A stretch of 64,000 bases of DNA from Filimonas zeae (GCF_014641615.1 NZ_BMIB01000003.1:434001-498000); one strand, 5' to 3'; shown: positions 25,285-34,742, counted from the stretch's first letter. The notes: generated from the letters alone by a model not told the origin. Numbers and translations are program-made.

Positions 25285-27771
25285 ATGACAACCACTTCCA
25301 AACATATTACCGTGAGAAAATTTACTCCAATATTCCTTTTACTGCTTGTTTTATCTGCCCGGCAGGTATTACAGGCGCAAGTGCCCGCGGGCAGCCTTAG
25401 TGGCAGGGTGCTGGGCAAACAGCACCCTTTAGAGGCAGCTACTGTGCAATTACTGAAGGCAAAAGACTCCAGCCTTATTAAAACAGCTGTTTCGGATAAA
25501 GCAGGTGTATACACCATAGCCGGTGTGGTACCCGGCAGCTACCTGGTAGCGGTAGAAGCGGTAGGCTACGAAAAACGCTATTCGCCGCTTATTACTGTAA
25601 CCAAAGCCACGCAGCAGCTACAGGTGGCGGATATACAGCCGGAGCTGGCAAAAGCAGCTCTGGAAGGCGTTACCGTTACCGCTAAGAAGCAACTGATAGA
25701 GCAGAAACTGGATAAAACCATTGTGAATGTAGATGCATCGCCCACCAATGCCGGATTAAGCGCGCTGGATGTGCTGGAAAAATCGCCCGGTATTACGGTG
25801 GATAAAGACGGTAACATAAGCCTGAAAGGAAAGGCAGGTGTACTGGTGCTGGTAGATGGCAAGCCTACTTATTTAAGCGGAACTGACCTGGTAAATATTC
25901 TGAAGAATATGCCGTCTTCCAATCTGGATCAGGTGGAGATTATGACCAATCCCCCCGCACGGTACGATGCGGCTGGTAACTCAGGGGTAATTAACCTGCG
26001 TACTAAAAAAACGAAAATAACCGGCTTCAATGGCAGCGTAACCCTGGGGGCGGGCATGGGGTTAAGGCCTAAAAGCAACAACAGTATCAATCTCAATTAC
26101 CGCACCGGTAAGGTTAACCTGTTTGGCAACTATAGCCATTACTGGAATAAAAACCAGCAGGATACCCGTATTACCCGCAATTTCCGCAACCAGTCTACAG
26201 AAGAAATTATGTCTGTGTTTACCCAGCGTACCGTTATGAAGCGCAACAACCAGAGCCATAATTTTAAGGCAGGGGTGGACTACTACCTTACCTCCAAAAC
26301 TACTATTGGTGGTGTAGTAACGGGTTTCTTTAACCCACGGGTAAGTGATAACGACAATGTTACCCAGATAACCAAACCGGGCGCAGTACAGGTAGACAGC
26401 ATTACCGTGGCAGATTATAATGATAAAGGACACTTTAACAATCTGGGCGCAAACGTTAACCTGCGGCATCAGTTCGATTCAACCGGAAGAGAATTTACAG
26501 CCGATGTGGATTATCTGCAATACAAGGGCGAGAACAATCAGTATTTCCGTAATATATTCTACAACGGGGGATGGAGCAAAACCCGGGCAGATGAATATAT
26601 GAACGGAGCTTTGCCTTCTGATATCCGCATCTACAGCGCCAAGGCAGATTATACACACCCTATGAAAGACAAATCGAAGCTGGAAGCCGGTGTAAAAACC
26701 AGTGTGGTAAAAACAGATAACGATGCCCGTTATACCGTACAGAACCTTGCCACGGGCAACTGGGATACCGATAAAGGCCGTAGTAACCACTTTGTGTACC
26801 GCGAAAACATTAATGCTGCATACGCCAATTATAGCAGACCGCTGAGCAAAAAATGGAGTGCCCAGCTGGGGGTGCGGGTAGAGAATACCAATGCCAGAGG
26901 CGAGCAGCTGACTACCGGCGAAGTGTTTAACAGAAACTATACCCAGCTGTTTCCTACTGCCTATATTGGTTATACCGCTAACGGGAAAAACCAGTTTGCG
27001 TTAAGCTATGGCAGAAGAATACAGCGGCCCGATTATGAGGATATGAACCCGTTTTATTATTTCCTGGACAAGTATACGTTTGAAAAAGGCAATCCCAGTC
27101 TGCGTCCGCAGTTTAGTCATAATATTGAGTTGAACCATACCTGGAACAGCTTTCTTACCTCTGGTATCGGCTATTCACAAACCAATGATATCATCATGGA
27201 TGTGCTGGAACAGGTAGATAGTATTACTACTACCTACCAAACCAAAAGCAACATAGCCAAAACCAAAGTGTATACCGCAAGCATAAGCGCTAATATGCCG
27301 GTAACCAAATGGTGGAAGGCCAATATTTATGCGCAGGCCAACCACAGCCGCTTTAGTGGGGTGGTAAATAATGGTTACCTGGAAGTAAATGGCAATGCCT
27401 TTATGACCAATATCTCTAACCAGTTTCAGATTGGTAAAACCTGGAACCTGGAACTGAGTGGCTTTTTCCGCAGCAGTGCCGTAGAAGGGGTGATTGTTTC
27501 CAAACCCATGGGAGCGCTGAACTTTGCGGTGAGCAAACAGATAATGAATAAAAAAGGCAGCCTGCGACTCAACATTCGCGACTTTTTAAACGTACAGGCT
27601 TTCAGAGGTTACAGCCGTTATCAGAATGTAGATATAAATATCTATAACCAATGGGATAACCGTGTGGTGAATGTGAGTTTCACGTATCGTTTTAGCAAGG
27701 GGCAGGCGGCGCAGCAGCGTAAAAGAGGCGGAGCAGGCGATGAACAAAACCGGGTGAAGGGCGACAATTAA
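25285..27771 (+). CDS. TonB-dependent outer-membrane receptor with carboxypeptidase-like N-terminal domain
   Basis: 828 aa. Order: signal peptide (residues 1-32, FTPIFLLLLVLSARQVLQAQ), a carboxypeptidase-regulatory-like beta-sandwich (about 35-115, AGSLSGRVLGKQHPLEAATV), a plug domain (about 125-235, NVDASPTNAGLSALDVLEKS; MTNPPARYDAAGNSGVINLR) and a beta-barrel. This is the outer membrane beta-barrel (OMP_b-brl_3) type, not a SusC-type with a SusD partner. It would take up an unidentified ligand with energy from TonB. No neighbouring gene reveals the ligand. It ends with a basic tail. Confidence 0.9.
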   Translation: MTTTSKHITVRKFTPIFLLLLVLSARQVLQAQVPAGSLSGRVLGKQHPLEAATVQLLKAKDSSLIKTAVSDKAGVYTIAGVVPGSYLVAVEAVGYEKRYSPLITVTKATQQLQVADIQPELAKAALEGVTVTAKKQLIEQKLDKTIVNVDASPTNAGLSALDVLEKSPGITVDKDGNISLKGKAGVLVLVDGKPTYLSGTDLVNILKNMPSSNLDQVEIMTNPPARYDAAGNSGVINLRTKKTKITGFNGSVTLGAGMGLRPKSNNSINLNYRTGKVNLFGNYSHYWNKNQQDTRITRNFRNQSTEEIMSVFTQRTVMKRNNQSHNFKAGVDYYLTSKTTIGGVVTGFFNPRVSDNDNVTQITKPGAVQVDSITVADYNDKGHFNNLGANVNLRHQFDSTGREFTADVDYLQYKGENNQYFRNIFYNGGWSKTRADEYMNGALPSDIRIYSAKADYTHPMKDKSKLEAGVKTSVVKTDNDARYTVQNLATGNWDTDKGRSNHFVYRENINAAYANYSRPLSKKWSAQLGVRVENTNARGEQLTTGEVFNRNYTQLFPTAYIGYTANGKNQFALSYGRRIQRPDYEDMNPFYYFLDKYTFEKGNPSLRPQFSHNIELNHTWNSFLTSGIGYSQTNDIIMDVLEQVDSITTTYQTKSNIAKTKVYTASISANMPVTKWWKANIYAQANHSRFSGVVNNGYLEVNGNAFMTNISNQFQIGKTWNLELSGFFRSSAVEGVIVSKPMGALNFAVSKQIMNKKGSLRLNIRDFLNVQAFRGYSRYQNVDINIYNQWDNRVVNVSFTYRFSKGQAAQQRKRGGAGDEQNRVKGDN

Positions 27772-27896
27772 CAATCTTTTGATACCGCTCATCCAGATTT
27801 GACATTTTTATTTCCGGAACGTGCAACATCTTCACCTTATCGGTTATCAACCACAAAAAATTGATTTAAGTTTCTCATGTGCATTATATAGTAACG

Positions 27897-27927
27897 GCCC
27901 TGATGTCTATCAGGGCTTTTGTTTTTT
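27897..27927 (+). terminator. Intrinsic terminator after the TonB-dependent receptor
   Basis: GCCCTGAT / ATCAGGGC (27897-27904 / 27909-27916) around GTCT, followed by TTTTGTTTTTT. It ends 17 bases before prfB. Confidence 0.87.
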
Positions 27928-27944
27928 ATGTATATTGCCGCCCT

Positions 27945-29037
27945 ATGACAGTTGAACAAATTAAGGATATGAGGGACCGTGTTAGTGTCCTGAGGAGGTT
28001 TCTTTGACGTCGATAATCGTATTGCCAAAATAGATAACGACCGTCAGCTCTCACTCTCGCCGGGCTTTTGGGACGATAACCAGCGTGCCACGGCTATTAT
28101 GAAAGAAATTAAGGTAAATGAATTCTGGCTGAAGCTGTACCGGCAGGTAGAGGCGGCAGTGGAAGATTTTGCAGTGTTATTCGATTTCTGGAAAGGGGGA
28201 GATGCTACAGAAGAAGAAACCCGTGCCTCTTACGAGCAGGCACTGAAAGAGATTGAAGACACGGAGTTTAAAAGCACGCTTAACCAGCCGGAAGATGAAC
28301 TGCCGGCCGTATTGCAGATTAACCCGGGTGCTGGCGGTACCGAAAGCCAGGACTGGGCAGAGATGTTATTACGCATGTACCGCATGTATGGTGATAAGCA
28401 GGGCTGGAAGGTATCTGAACTGGATTACCAGGAAGGCGATGGTGCCGGTATTAAAGCCGCTACGTTACAGTTTGACGGGCCTTTTGCCTACGGCTTTCTG
28501 AAAGCCGAAAGCGGGGTACACCGGCTGGTGCGTATATCACCTTTCGACAGTAATGCCCGCAGGCATACTTCTTTTGCTTCTGTATTTGTGTACCCGCTGA
28601 TTGACGATAGTATTGAAATTGCCGTAAACCCCGCCGAATTGGAATGGGAGTTTTACCGCAGTGGTGGTAAAGGTGGCCAGAACGTAAACAAGGTAGAAAC
28701 CGCGGTGCGTTTGAAACACTTACCCAGTGGTATTATTGTGGAATGTCAGCAGGCACGTACACAGGGCGAAAACCGCGAACTGGCTTTGAAAATGCTGAAG
28801 AGCCGTTTGTACGAGGAAGAACTGCGCCGCCGCGAGGAGGCCAAGAACGCTACCAATGCCAGCAAAAAGAAAATTGAGTGGGGCAGCCAGATACGGAGTT
28901 ATGTATTTCACCCGTATAAGATGATTAAAGATCACCGTACGGATTATGAAGTGGGTAACGTGCAGCCTGTAATGGATGGCGAGCTGGATGGCTTTATTAA
29001 AGCCTATCTGATGAGCGCCAAGGAAGAAGAAGCCTAA
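27945..29037 (+). CDS. prfB: Peptide chain release factor 2, with programmed +1 frameshift
   Basis: Two frames form one product: 27945-28004 (20 codons, [20 protein letters not shown]) then, after a +1 shift at CTT TGA C, 28006-29037. The slip site CTTTGAC at 28002-28008 is preceded by the internal Shine-Dalgarno AGGAGG (27993-27998), as in classical prfB. The total is about 363 aa. RF2 features: the GGQ motif in [19 protein letters not shown] and the stop-codon recognition region with SPFDSN, the bacterial RF2 SPF motif. It releases peptides at UGA and UAA; frameshifting at the in-frame UGA is autoregulated by RF2. A downstream ATG at 28099 is not the start. Confidence 0.97.
28002..28008 (+). 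other. prfB: Programmed +1 ribosomal frameshift site of prfB
   Basis: CTT TGA C with AGGAGG four bases upstream (27993-27998) matches the canonical prfB recoding signal. The UGA at 28005-28007 would end the first frame after 20 codons. Confidence 0.95.
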
Positions 29038-29042
29038 GCTGT

Positions 29043-30032
29043 TTACAGCTTCCCATATTTGTAAGTAAACCGGAACCAGCGTTTCCGGTTTATTTTTTTC
29101 TCCATATCCACAATCAGCTGTTTCCGTTCCAGCTGTTTCAGATCGGGTAGCTGCAGTGCATTGCCCTGTAATTGTTTCAGCTGCTCAATAGCTACAAAAC
29201 CAAAGGCGCAGATACCTGCCAGGCAAATAGAAAAGGTTTGTTTGCGGCTTTGCGAACAGGGCAGGGCGGCAATGTATGCTTTCAGTTGCGTAACCTGTGC
29301 GGCAAAAAACTGCTCAAAGGTGTAAGCGTTGGTCATGCGGTTGGGTAGCGTGGCTATTTCGTCCTGCAGGTCTTTATAAATATCATACAGGTCGTTGGTT
29401 AGTTGTATAATGCTGCCTATGCGGTACCAGCATTCCTCTTCAGCTTCCGAAGCTTGTATATCCAGATAATGCCTGCATAGCAGCACGGCATAGCCTCCTT
29501 TCATAAACGTAATCTGCTGAATGGTTTCATCCGGCAGGGCACTCTGGTGTTGCTGTTGCGAGGCTATCTGGGCATCAAACAGGCTGCGGGCAATATTCAG
29601 ATAGGCATCTTTATCCTGCACATAGTTTTTTAACAACAGGTGCGATTGGCGAAAGGCTTTTTCGTCAAAAGTATGTGCCTCATAGTTTTCCGGTGTAAAA
29701 GAAACGGCAGCCAGCTGTTCTGTGGTAATACCACCATAATCAGTAAAATCATCAAACAGCGAGCTGCATATAAAGTAGTGCACCAGTCTTTCTTTTTCAG
29801 CAAGGGTAGTGTTGCGCCCATGTAATCCTGCAAACACATCGCAGATCATGGGGTTGTAAATAGCATAGCTTACTATTACCTTACGGCGCGTGGCGGGTAC
29901 AAAGCTGCCGCCCAGCTTTTTTTCAATATCAGTAAGTATTTGCTCTGCCCTGGCGGTTTCTTTCCTGCGGCTTTGGCTCACGTATACCACCTGCTTCAAC
30001 ACTGTTAAACAAAACCTGGAGAAATAACGCAT
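29043..30032 (-). CDS. Class-1 isoprenoid-biosynthesis-like enzyme
   Basis: 329 aa, all-helical. Two metal-binding motifs of class I terpenoid/prenyl synthases are visible: DDFTD at residues 94-98 and NDLYDIYKD at 213-221, the latter like the NSE/DTE-type second motif. The protein has no signal peptide and no clear membrane segment. It may bind a prenyl diphosphate with Mg2+, but the product is unknown and no terpene cluster is nearby. It is convergent with prfB (5 bases between stop codons), and its 3' end contains the prfB terminator. Confidence 0.7.
   Translation of the reverse strand: MRYFSRFCLTVLKQVVYVSQSRRKETARAEQILTDIEKKLGGSFVPATRRKVIVSYAIYNPMICDVFAGLHGRNTTLAEKERLVHYFICSSLFDDFTDYGGITTEQLAAVSFTPENYEAHTFDEKAFRQSHLLLKNYVQDKDAYLNIARSLFDAQIASQQQHQSALPDETIQQITFMKGGYAVLLCRHYLDIQASEAEEECWYRIGSIIQLTNDLYDIYKDLQDEIATLPNRMTNAYTFEQFFAAQVTQLKAYIAALPCSQSRKQTFSICLAGICAFGFVAIEQLKQLQGNALQLPDLKQLERKQLIVDMEKKINRKRWFRFTYKYGKL
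29067..29099 (+). terminator. Terminator of prfB inside the convergent gene's 3' coding end
   Basis: AAACCGGAA / TTCCGGTTT (29067-29075 / 29083-29091) with a 7-base loop, followed by ATTTTTTT. It lies within codons of the minus-strand gene, so the two transcripts overlap. Confidence 0.65.
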
Positions 30033-30077
30033 AGTGCAAGAAACTTTATTTCTTAGGTTTGTGCAAAATTTTTAGCT

Positions 30078-31709
30078 ATGAATCTGGGATATTTTAATTA
30101 CCCGTTGCCGGCCAACGAGCCTGTGCAGAACTACGCGCCCGGCTCGCCTGAGCGTGCCACGCTGAAGAAAGCACTGGCCGATCTGAAGAAAAAGCCTCTG
30201 GAAATTCCGATGTACATTGGCGGCCGCGCTATTAAAACCGGTAAAAAAATAGCCATCCGTCCTCCTCACGAAACTGCACATGTGCTGGGCCATTTTCACA
30301 TGGGCGATGAAAAGCATGTACAGCAGGCTATTGATGCTGCGCTGAAGGCAAAAGAAGCCTGGGCCAACATGCCATGGGAAGACAGGGCGCATATCTTTTT
30401 AAAAGCAGCCGACTTGCTCGCTACCAAATACCGGGCGTATATCAACGGCACCACCATGCTGGGCCAGAGTAAGAATGCTTACCAGGCAGAGATTGATGCT
30501 GCCTGTGAACTGATAGACTTTCTGCGTTTTAACGTGCATTACCTGAGCGAGATTTACCGCCAGCAGCCCGCTTCTGCACCAGGCATTCACAACAGGCTGG
30601 AATGGCGCCCGCTGGAAGGGTTTGTACTGGCTATTACGCCGTTTAACTTTACTGCTATTGGTGGTAACCTGCCTACCAGTGCTGCTATGTGCGGCAATGT
30701 GGTGGTATGGAAAGCGGCTGACACCCAGATATATTCTGCGCAGATGTTTATGCGTATCTTGAAAGAAGCCGGTTTGCCCGATGGCGTAATTAACCTGGTA
30801 TATGTAAACGGACCTGCTTTAGGCAAGGCTTGTTTTACACACCCTGATTTTGCAGGTGTACACTTTACCGGTTCTACAGGTGTGTTCAACACCATCTGGG
30901 AAACCATTGGTAAAAACATCTCTAAATACAAAACCTACCCACGTATTGTAGGCGAAACCGGCGGTAAAGATTTTGTGCTGGTGCACAAGAGTGCCGATGT
31001 GGATGTGGCCGTTACTGCATTGGCAAGAGGTGCTTTTGAGTTTCAGGGCCAGAAATGTTCTGCGGCGTCCAGAGCCTACATACCTTCTAACCTGGCTACC
31101 GCTATCAAAAACAAACTGGTAGCTACTGTAAACACCTTTAAAATAGGTACGGTAGAAAACTTTGGCAACTTTATTAATGCGGTAATTGACGAAAAGAGCT
31201 TTAATAAAATTACCGGTTATATAGACAGGGCAAAAGAAGATAAAAAAGCCACCATTCTGGTAGGTGGCACTTACGACAAATCGGAAGGTTATTTTGTAAG
31301 CCCTACGGTTATTGAAGTAAAAGACCCGCGTTATGCTACTATGACCGAAGAAATCTTTGGCCCGGTACTTACCCTGTATGTATATGAGGTGGATGATTTT
31401 GATAAGGTGTTAAACCTGGTAGATACTACCTCTCCTTATGCACTTACCGGTTCAATACTGGCGCAGGACAGAGAAGCTGTGGTAAAAGCTACGGCTGCAC
31501 TGCGTAACTCTGCCGGTAACTTTTATATTAACGATAAGCCTACCGGTGCGGTAGTAGGGCAGCAGCCTTTTGGTGGTGCCCGTGCCAGCGGCACCAACGA
31601 TAAAGCAGGCAGTCAGCTGAACCTGTACCGCTGGTTAAGCGCACGTACTATTAAAGAAACATTCAATCCTCCGGTGGATTATAAATATCCGTTCCTGGCA
31701 GAGGACTAA
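30078..31709 (+). CDS. pruA: L-glutamate gamma-semialdehyde (1-pyrroline-5-carboxylate) dehydrogenase
   Basis: 543 aa, aldehyde dehydrogenase fold of the PruA class. It oxidises P5C/glutamate semialdehyde to glutamate with NAD+, the second step of proline breakdown. The catalytic cysteine is in FQGQKCSAASR (Cys about 327) and the general-base glutamate in GETGGKDFVLV (Glu about 293). The cofactor-binding ITPFNFTAIGGNLPTS and the PruA-type QPFGGARASGTNDKAG C-terminal motif are present. No proline dehydrogenase gene is visible nearby. Monocistronic, with a strong terminator. Confidence 0.97.
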   Translation: MNLGYFNYPLPANEPVQNYAPGSPERATLKKALADLKKKPLEIPMYIGGRAIKTGKKIAIRPPHETAHVLGHFHMGDEKHVQQAIDAALKAKEAWANMPWEDRAHIFLKAADLLATKYRAYINGTTMLGQSKNAYQAEIDAACELIDFLRFNVHYLSEIYRQQPASAPGIHNRLEWRPLEGFVLAITPFNFTAIGGNLPTSAAMCGNVVVWKAADTQIYSAQMFMRILKEAGLPDGVINLVYVNGPALGKACFTHPDFAGVHFTGSTGVFNTIWETIGKNISKYKTYPRIVGETGGKDFVLVHKSADVDVAVTALARGAFEFQGQKCSAASRAYIPSNLATAIKNKLVATVNTFKIGTVENFGNFINAVIDEKSFNKITGYIDRAKEDKKATILVGGTYDKSEGYFVSPTVIEVKDPRYATMTEEIFGPVLTLYVYEVDDFDKVLNLVDTTSPYALTGSILAQDREAVVKATAALRNSAGNFYINDKPTGAVVGQQPFGGARASGTNDKAGSQLNLYRWLSARTIKETFNPPVDYKYPFLAED

Positions 31710-31724
31710 TAAGCCGTTTGAATA

Positions 31725-31760
31725 AAAAAGGGAAGCAACTTGATAATTGCTTCCCTTTTT
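31725..31760. terminator. Bidirectional terminator after pruA
   Basis: A perfect 14-bp stem (31725-31738 / 31747-31760) with A-run and T-run flanks, usable from both strands. It serves pruA and the convergent FKBP gene. Confidence 0.92.
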
Positions 31761-31838
31761 GTATCGGGAAAGTGAAAATTCAAAAGTAAAAAGTAAAAAC
31801 TCCCAACTTCAAACTCTCAACTCTCAATTCACTACTCA
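31761..31838. repeat. Low-complexity A/C/T-rich short repeats
   Basis: Short imperfect repeats of AAAAGTAAAAAGT, CTCAACTCTCAA and CACTACTCACTAC type follow the pruA terminator and precede the FKBP stop. This kind of stretch often occurs between genes in Bacteroidota; no function is claimed. Confidence 0.5.
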
Positions 31839-32588
31839 CTACTCCTGCGGGCTGCCGGCAGCATCCGGTGCTTCAATAGCCAGTAATTCCACATCAAATA
31901 TCAGGGTAGAACCACCTTTAATTACCGGACCCGCGTCTCTATCGCCATAACCCAGTTCAGAAGGTATAAACAGTTTCCATTTGCTGCCTACAGGCATTAA
32001 CTGTAAAGCTTCGGTCCAGCCGGCAATTACATTGCTTAAGCCCAGGCTTATAGGTTGGCCGCGGTCCACAGAACTGTCAAATACAGTACCGTCAATCAGC
32101 ATACCATGGTAATGCACTTTTACTTTATCGGTAGCTTTTGGCTTAGGGCCATCGCCTTGTTTCAGAATCTGATATTGCAGGCCACTGGGGGTAGTAACCA
32201 CACCGGGCTTGGTTTTGTTGGCAGCCAGAAATGCAATACCTTCTTTACGCGCTACAGAAGTTTTATCGCGCTGAATGGTTTGCATACGGTCCATAATCAC
32301 CTTATTCATTTGTTCAGGAGTAAGGGCAGCTTTGTTCTTCTTCATCACATCGTCAAACGCTTTCTGCACCATGGCCATATTTACCTGATTAACGCCTTTG
32401 TCTTTAAAAAAGCTGGCGGTACTCATAGCAATGGCGTAACTGAAGCTATCGGTAATATTTTGTGTGCCGGTAGCAGCCGGTTTTACTACTGTTTTTTTAA
32501 CACCGGTAGCTGGTTTGGTTGTTTTAGTCTGGGCAAAAGCGCCGGTAACAGCGGCCAGAGCGCTAAAGGTTACAATTATTTTTTTCAT
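31839..32588 (-). CDS. FKBP-type peptidyl-prolyl cis-trans isomerase, exported
   Basis: 249 aa from the ATG at 32588; a TTG at 32597 is in frame but less likely. A signal peptide (MKKIIVTFSALAAVTGAFAQ) and a Lys/Thr-rich linker lead into an FKBP-N-like helical domain (about 45-130: TDSFSYAIAMSTASFF, then MNKVIMDRMQTIQ) and the FKBP catalytic domain (about 135-240: TPSGLQYQILKQGDG ... VKVHYHGMLIDGTVFDSS ... IPSELGYGDRDAG ... LIFDVELLAI). It is a periplasmic foldase, similar in layout to FkpA/Mip. It converges with pruA. Confidence 0.93.
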   Translation of the reverse strand: MKKIIVTFSALAAVTGAFAQTKTTKPATGVKKTVVKPAATGTQNITDSFSYAIAMSTASFFKDKGVNQVNMAMVQKAFDDVMKKNKAALTPEQMNKVIMDRMQTIQRDKTSVARKEGIAFLAANKTKPGVVTTPSGLQYQILKQGDGPKPKATDKVKVHYHGMLIDGTVFDSSVDRGQPISLGLSNVIAGWTEALQLMPVGSKWKLFIPSELGYGDRDAGPVIKGGSTLIFDVELLAIEAPDAAGSPQE

Positions 32589-32683
32589 CCGTTTCAATAA
32601 CTTTTAAATAAGCCCGCCTAAGATACAGTATTCATCATTCACCGGAATGCTTTATTTTAGTGCCTTAAACAGCGGAATTTATT

Positions 32684-33205
32684 TTGAAATCTATCTTAAC
32701 GGCTCAACAGGTAGCATTAACGGTAAAAAGACTGGCCTGCCAGATTCTGGAAAACCATCTTCAACTGGAAAATACGGTGATTATTGGCCTACAGCCCAGA
32801 GGCATTTTTCTGAGTGACAGAATTGTGGCGGAGTTACGCGGGTTACTGGGTACTGCTGAGGTGCCTTATGGCAAACTGGATATTACTTTTTACCGGGATG
32901 ATATACGCAAGGAGTTGCATGTGGCCAATGCTACCAACATTCCTTTTAGCATAGAAAACAAAAACGTAGTGCTGATAGATGATGTACTATGGACCGGACG
33001 TACCATACGTGCCTCGCTGGATGCGTTGCTGGATTTTGGACGCCCGGCCAAAGTGGAACTGTGTGTACTGATAGACCGCCGTTTCAGCCGTGAACTGCCT
33101 ATTCATGCCGACTATATCGGACGCGCCATAGACACTTTTGCTTCTGATAAAGTAAAAGTATACTGGAGCGAAAAAGATCCTAAAGATGAAGTAGTGCTTG
33201 TATAA
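32684..33205 (+). CDS. pyrR: PyrR: pyrimidine operon regulator / uracil phosphoribosyltransferase
   Basis: 173 aa. The start codon is TTG at 32684: an in-frame stop lies 18 bases upstream (32666) and there is no early ATG, while ATT just before is a less likely alternative. The PRPP loop VVLIDDVLWTGRTIRA and the TITFYRDD-type loop (KLDITFYRDDIRK) are those of PyrR. It binds UMP/RNA as a regulator in some phyla and converts uracil to UMP; RNA-mediated attenuation is not visible here, as no pyr operon is near. It converges with a DoxX gene. Confidence 0.9.
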   Translation: MKSILTAQQVALTVKRLACQILENHLQLENTVIIGLQPRGIFLSDRIVAELRGLLGTAEVPYGKLDITFYRDDIRKELHVANATNIPFSIENKNVVLIDDVLWTGRTIRASLDALLDFGRPAKVELCVLIDRRFSRELPIHADYIGRAIDTFASDKVKVYWSEKDPKDEVVLV

Positions 33206-33208
33206 GCA

Positions 33209-33676
33209 CTACACATCTACTTTTACTTTATGGTAGCCGGCTTTATAATAAGTACGGAAATATTCATCCGCCGATATTTTACCGCTGCCTTCAATTACAA
33301 AGCCAATCAGCATTACCAGTGCAACCATGCTCAACCACAGTTCAGCGCTGTTATCCAGCGTAAAGTTGGGCAGGTTTACAAAAAGCACCGCACCCAGTAA
33401 TATAGGTATCTGTAACAGGCACATAGCTCTTGTGGCCAGCCCGGTTAATATAAACAAACCACCTATCAGGTGCGTCCATGCAATAATACCCGCCAGTACC
33501 GGCGTAAAGCTACCGGCCAGCCGGCTGTTTTCAATCAGTGATTCCAGATGGCTGCTGTCTCCTACAAAAGTAATCCCCTTAATAAACAGCATCCCACCCA
33601 GTAATATTCTCGGTATCACCAGCCATTTGGGCTGATTCAGCGAGGTTTCGTGTCGCAGTTGATGTAAAAGGTTCAT
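33209..33676 (-). CDS. DoxX-family membrane protein
   Basis: 155 aa with four hydrophobic helices (VIPRILLGGMLFIKGITF, VLAGIIAWTHLIGGLFIL, MCLLQIPILLGAVLFV and LSMVALVMLIGFVIEG). DoxX features are GLATRAMCLLQIPILLGA and the conserved loop before the last helix. The role of the family ranges from thiosulfate:quinone oxidoreduction to redox and membrane stress; unassigned here. Only three bases separate its stop from the convergent pyrR. Confidence 0.85.
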   Translation of the reverse strand: MNLLHQLRHETSLNQPKWLVIPRILLGGMLFIKGITFVGDSSHLESLIENSRLAGSFTPVLAGIIAWTHLIGGLFILTGLATRAMCLLQIPILLGAVLFVNLPNFTLDNSAELWLSMVALVMLIGFVIEGSGKISADEYFRTYYKAGYHKVKVDV

Positions 33677-33863
33677 AATTGTACAGTTTTATACAATTAA
33701 AACGTTCCTGCGCACGAAATGGTTGCCCCTTTACTGTTAAATAAGCAATGCTTAAACACCGATATTTTAAGGTTTTTTCCCTTCCAATGGCATAGTTCTT
33801 GAATTTTTAGCATTCAAATAACAAAACGCCTGATGATTCATTTTTACGCTAAATACGTCTCAT

Positions 33864-34730
33864 ATGAAAATGAAGCATCTACTGGCAACCGGTATAACCG
33901 CCGCTGCCACCGCTGCCATTGTACTGGTAAGCTGTTCTAAAAACGATTCGTCTGCCAATGACCAGCCGGTACCGGCCGGTAAACAGTCTGTGGCCCTGTA
34001 TCTTACGGATGACCCGGGCTATTTTGACCATGTATATGTGGATATTCAGTCGGTACAGGTGCTGGTAGATACCTGTGATAAAGACATGAATAACTGGAAC
34101 AACTGGAACCAGCGTGATGATAGTTGCCGTAGCTGGGAAACGCTGCAGATGCGCGCGGGGGTATACGATATATTGTCGCTCCGCAACGGGCTGGATACTC
34201 TGCTGGCAACAGGTATGATACCCGAGGGTAAGGTGAAAAAGATTAAGATTGAAATTGGTTCCCGCAACAGTCTGGTAAAAGACAACAGCACCTATCCGCT
34301 GTTGCTGCCTGGAAACAGAACCTCCGCTACTATTACGCTGAGCCTGAAGGGGAACGAGTGGGAGAAAATAGCTTCCGGCAAATACCGCCTGTGGCTGGAC
34401 TTTGATGTACAACGCTCTATTATTACCGTACGTAATAACACCTTCTATTTAAACCCAAGGTTGCGTTGGTTTATTCAGAAAACCACTGCCTCCTTATCTG
34501 GTTATGTAAAACCGCAGGACGCTTATCCGGTAATCAGTGTATTCAATAATAGCGATACCGCCTATGCGCTGCCTGAAAAAGATGGCCGGTTTAAGGTGCG
34601 TGGTTTGCCTGCGGGTACCTATTCGGTATTTGTAAATGCTTCCAACGGCTACCAGGATACTACCATAACCAATATAGAATTAGGAATGGGTGATGATAAA
34701 AACCTGAAAACAATTCAGCTACGCAAATAA
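33864..34730 (+). CDS. DUF4382-domain lipoprotein
   Basis: 288 aa. A lipoprotein signal ends in IVLVSCSKND, giving a lipidated cysteine (about residue 24) processed after the Lgt step. The DUF4382 core (about 35-195) begins VALYLTDDPGYFDHVYVDIQ, with GVYDILSLRNGLDTLLA and GKVKKIKIEIGSRN in order. The C-terminal about 85 residues are a carboxypeptidase-regulatory/Ig-like module (LSGYVKPQDAYPVISVFN, KDGRFKVRGLPAGTYSVFV). It is surface or periplasmic; function unknown. Monocistronic. Confidence 0.85.
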   Translation: MKMKHLLATGITAAATAAIVLVSCSKNDSSANDQPVPAGKQSVALYLTDDPGYFDHVYVDIQSVQVLVDTCDKDMNNWNNWNQRDDSCRSWETLQMRAGVYDILSLRNGLDTLLATGMIPEGKVKKIKIEIGSRNSLVKDNSTYPLLLPGNRTSATITLSLKGNEWEKIASGKYRLWLDFDVQRSIITVRNNTFYLNPRLRWFIQKTTASLSGYVKPQDAYPVISVFNNSDTAYALPEKDGRFKVRGLPAGTYSVFVNASNGYQDTTITNIELGMGDDKNLKTIQLRK

Positions 34731-34742
34731 CCAACATAATTT

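Noticed and set aside
28099..28110. Separate start of prfB at 28099
   Set aside because: The frameshift signal and conserved upstream codons show that the gene starts at 27945.
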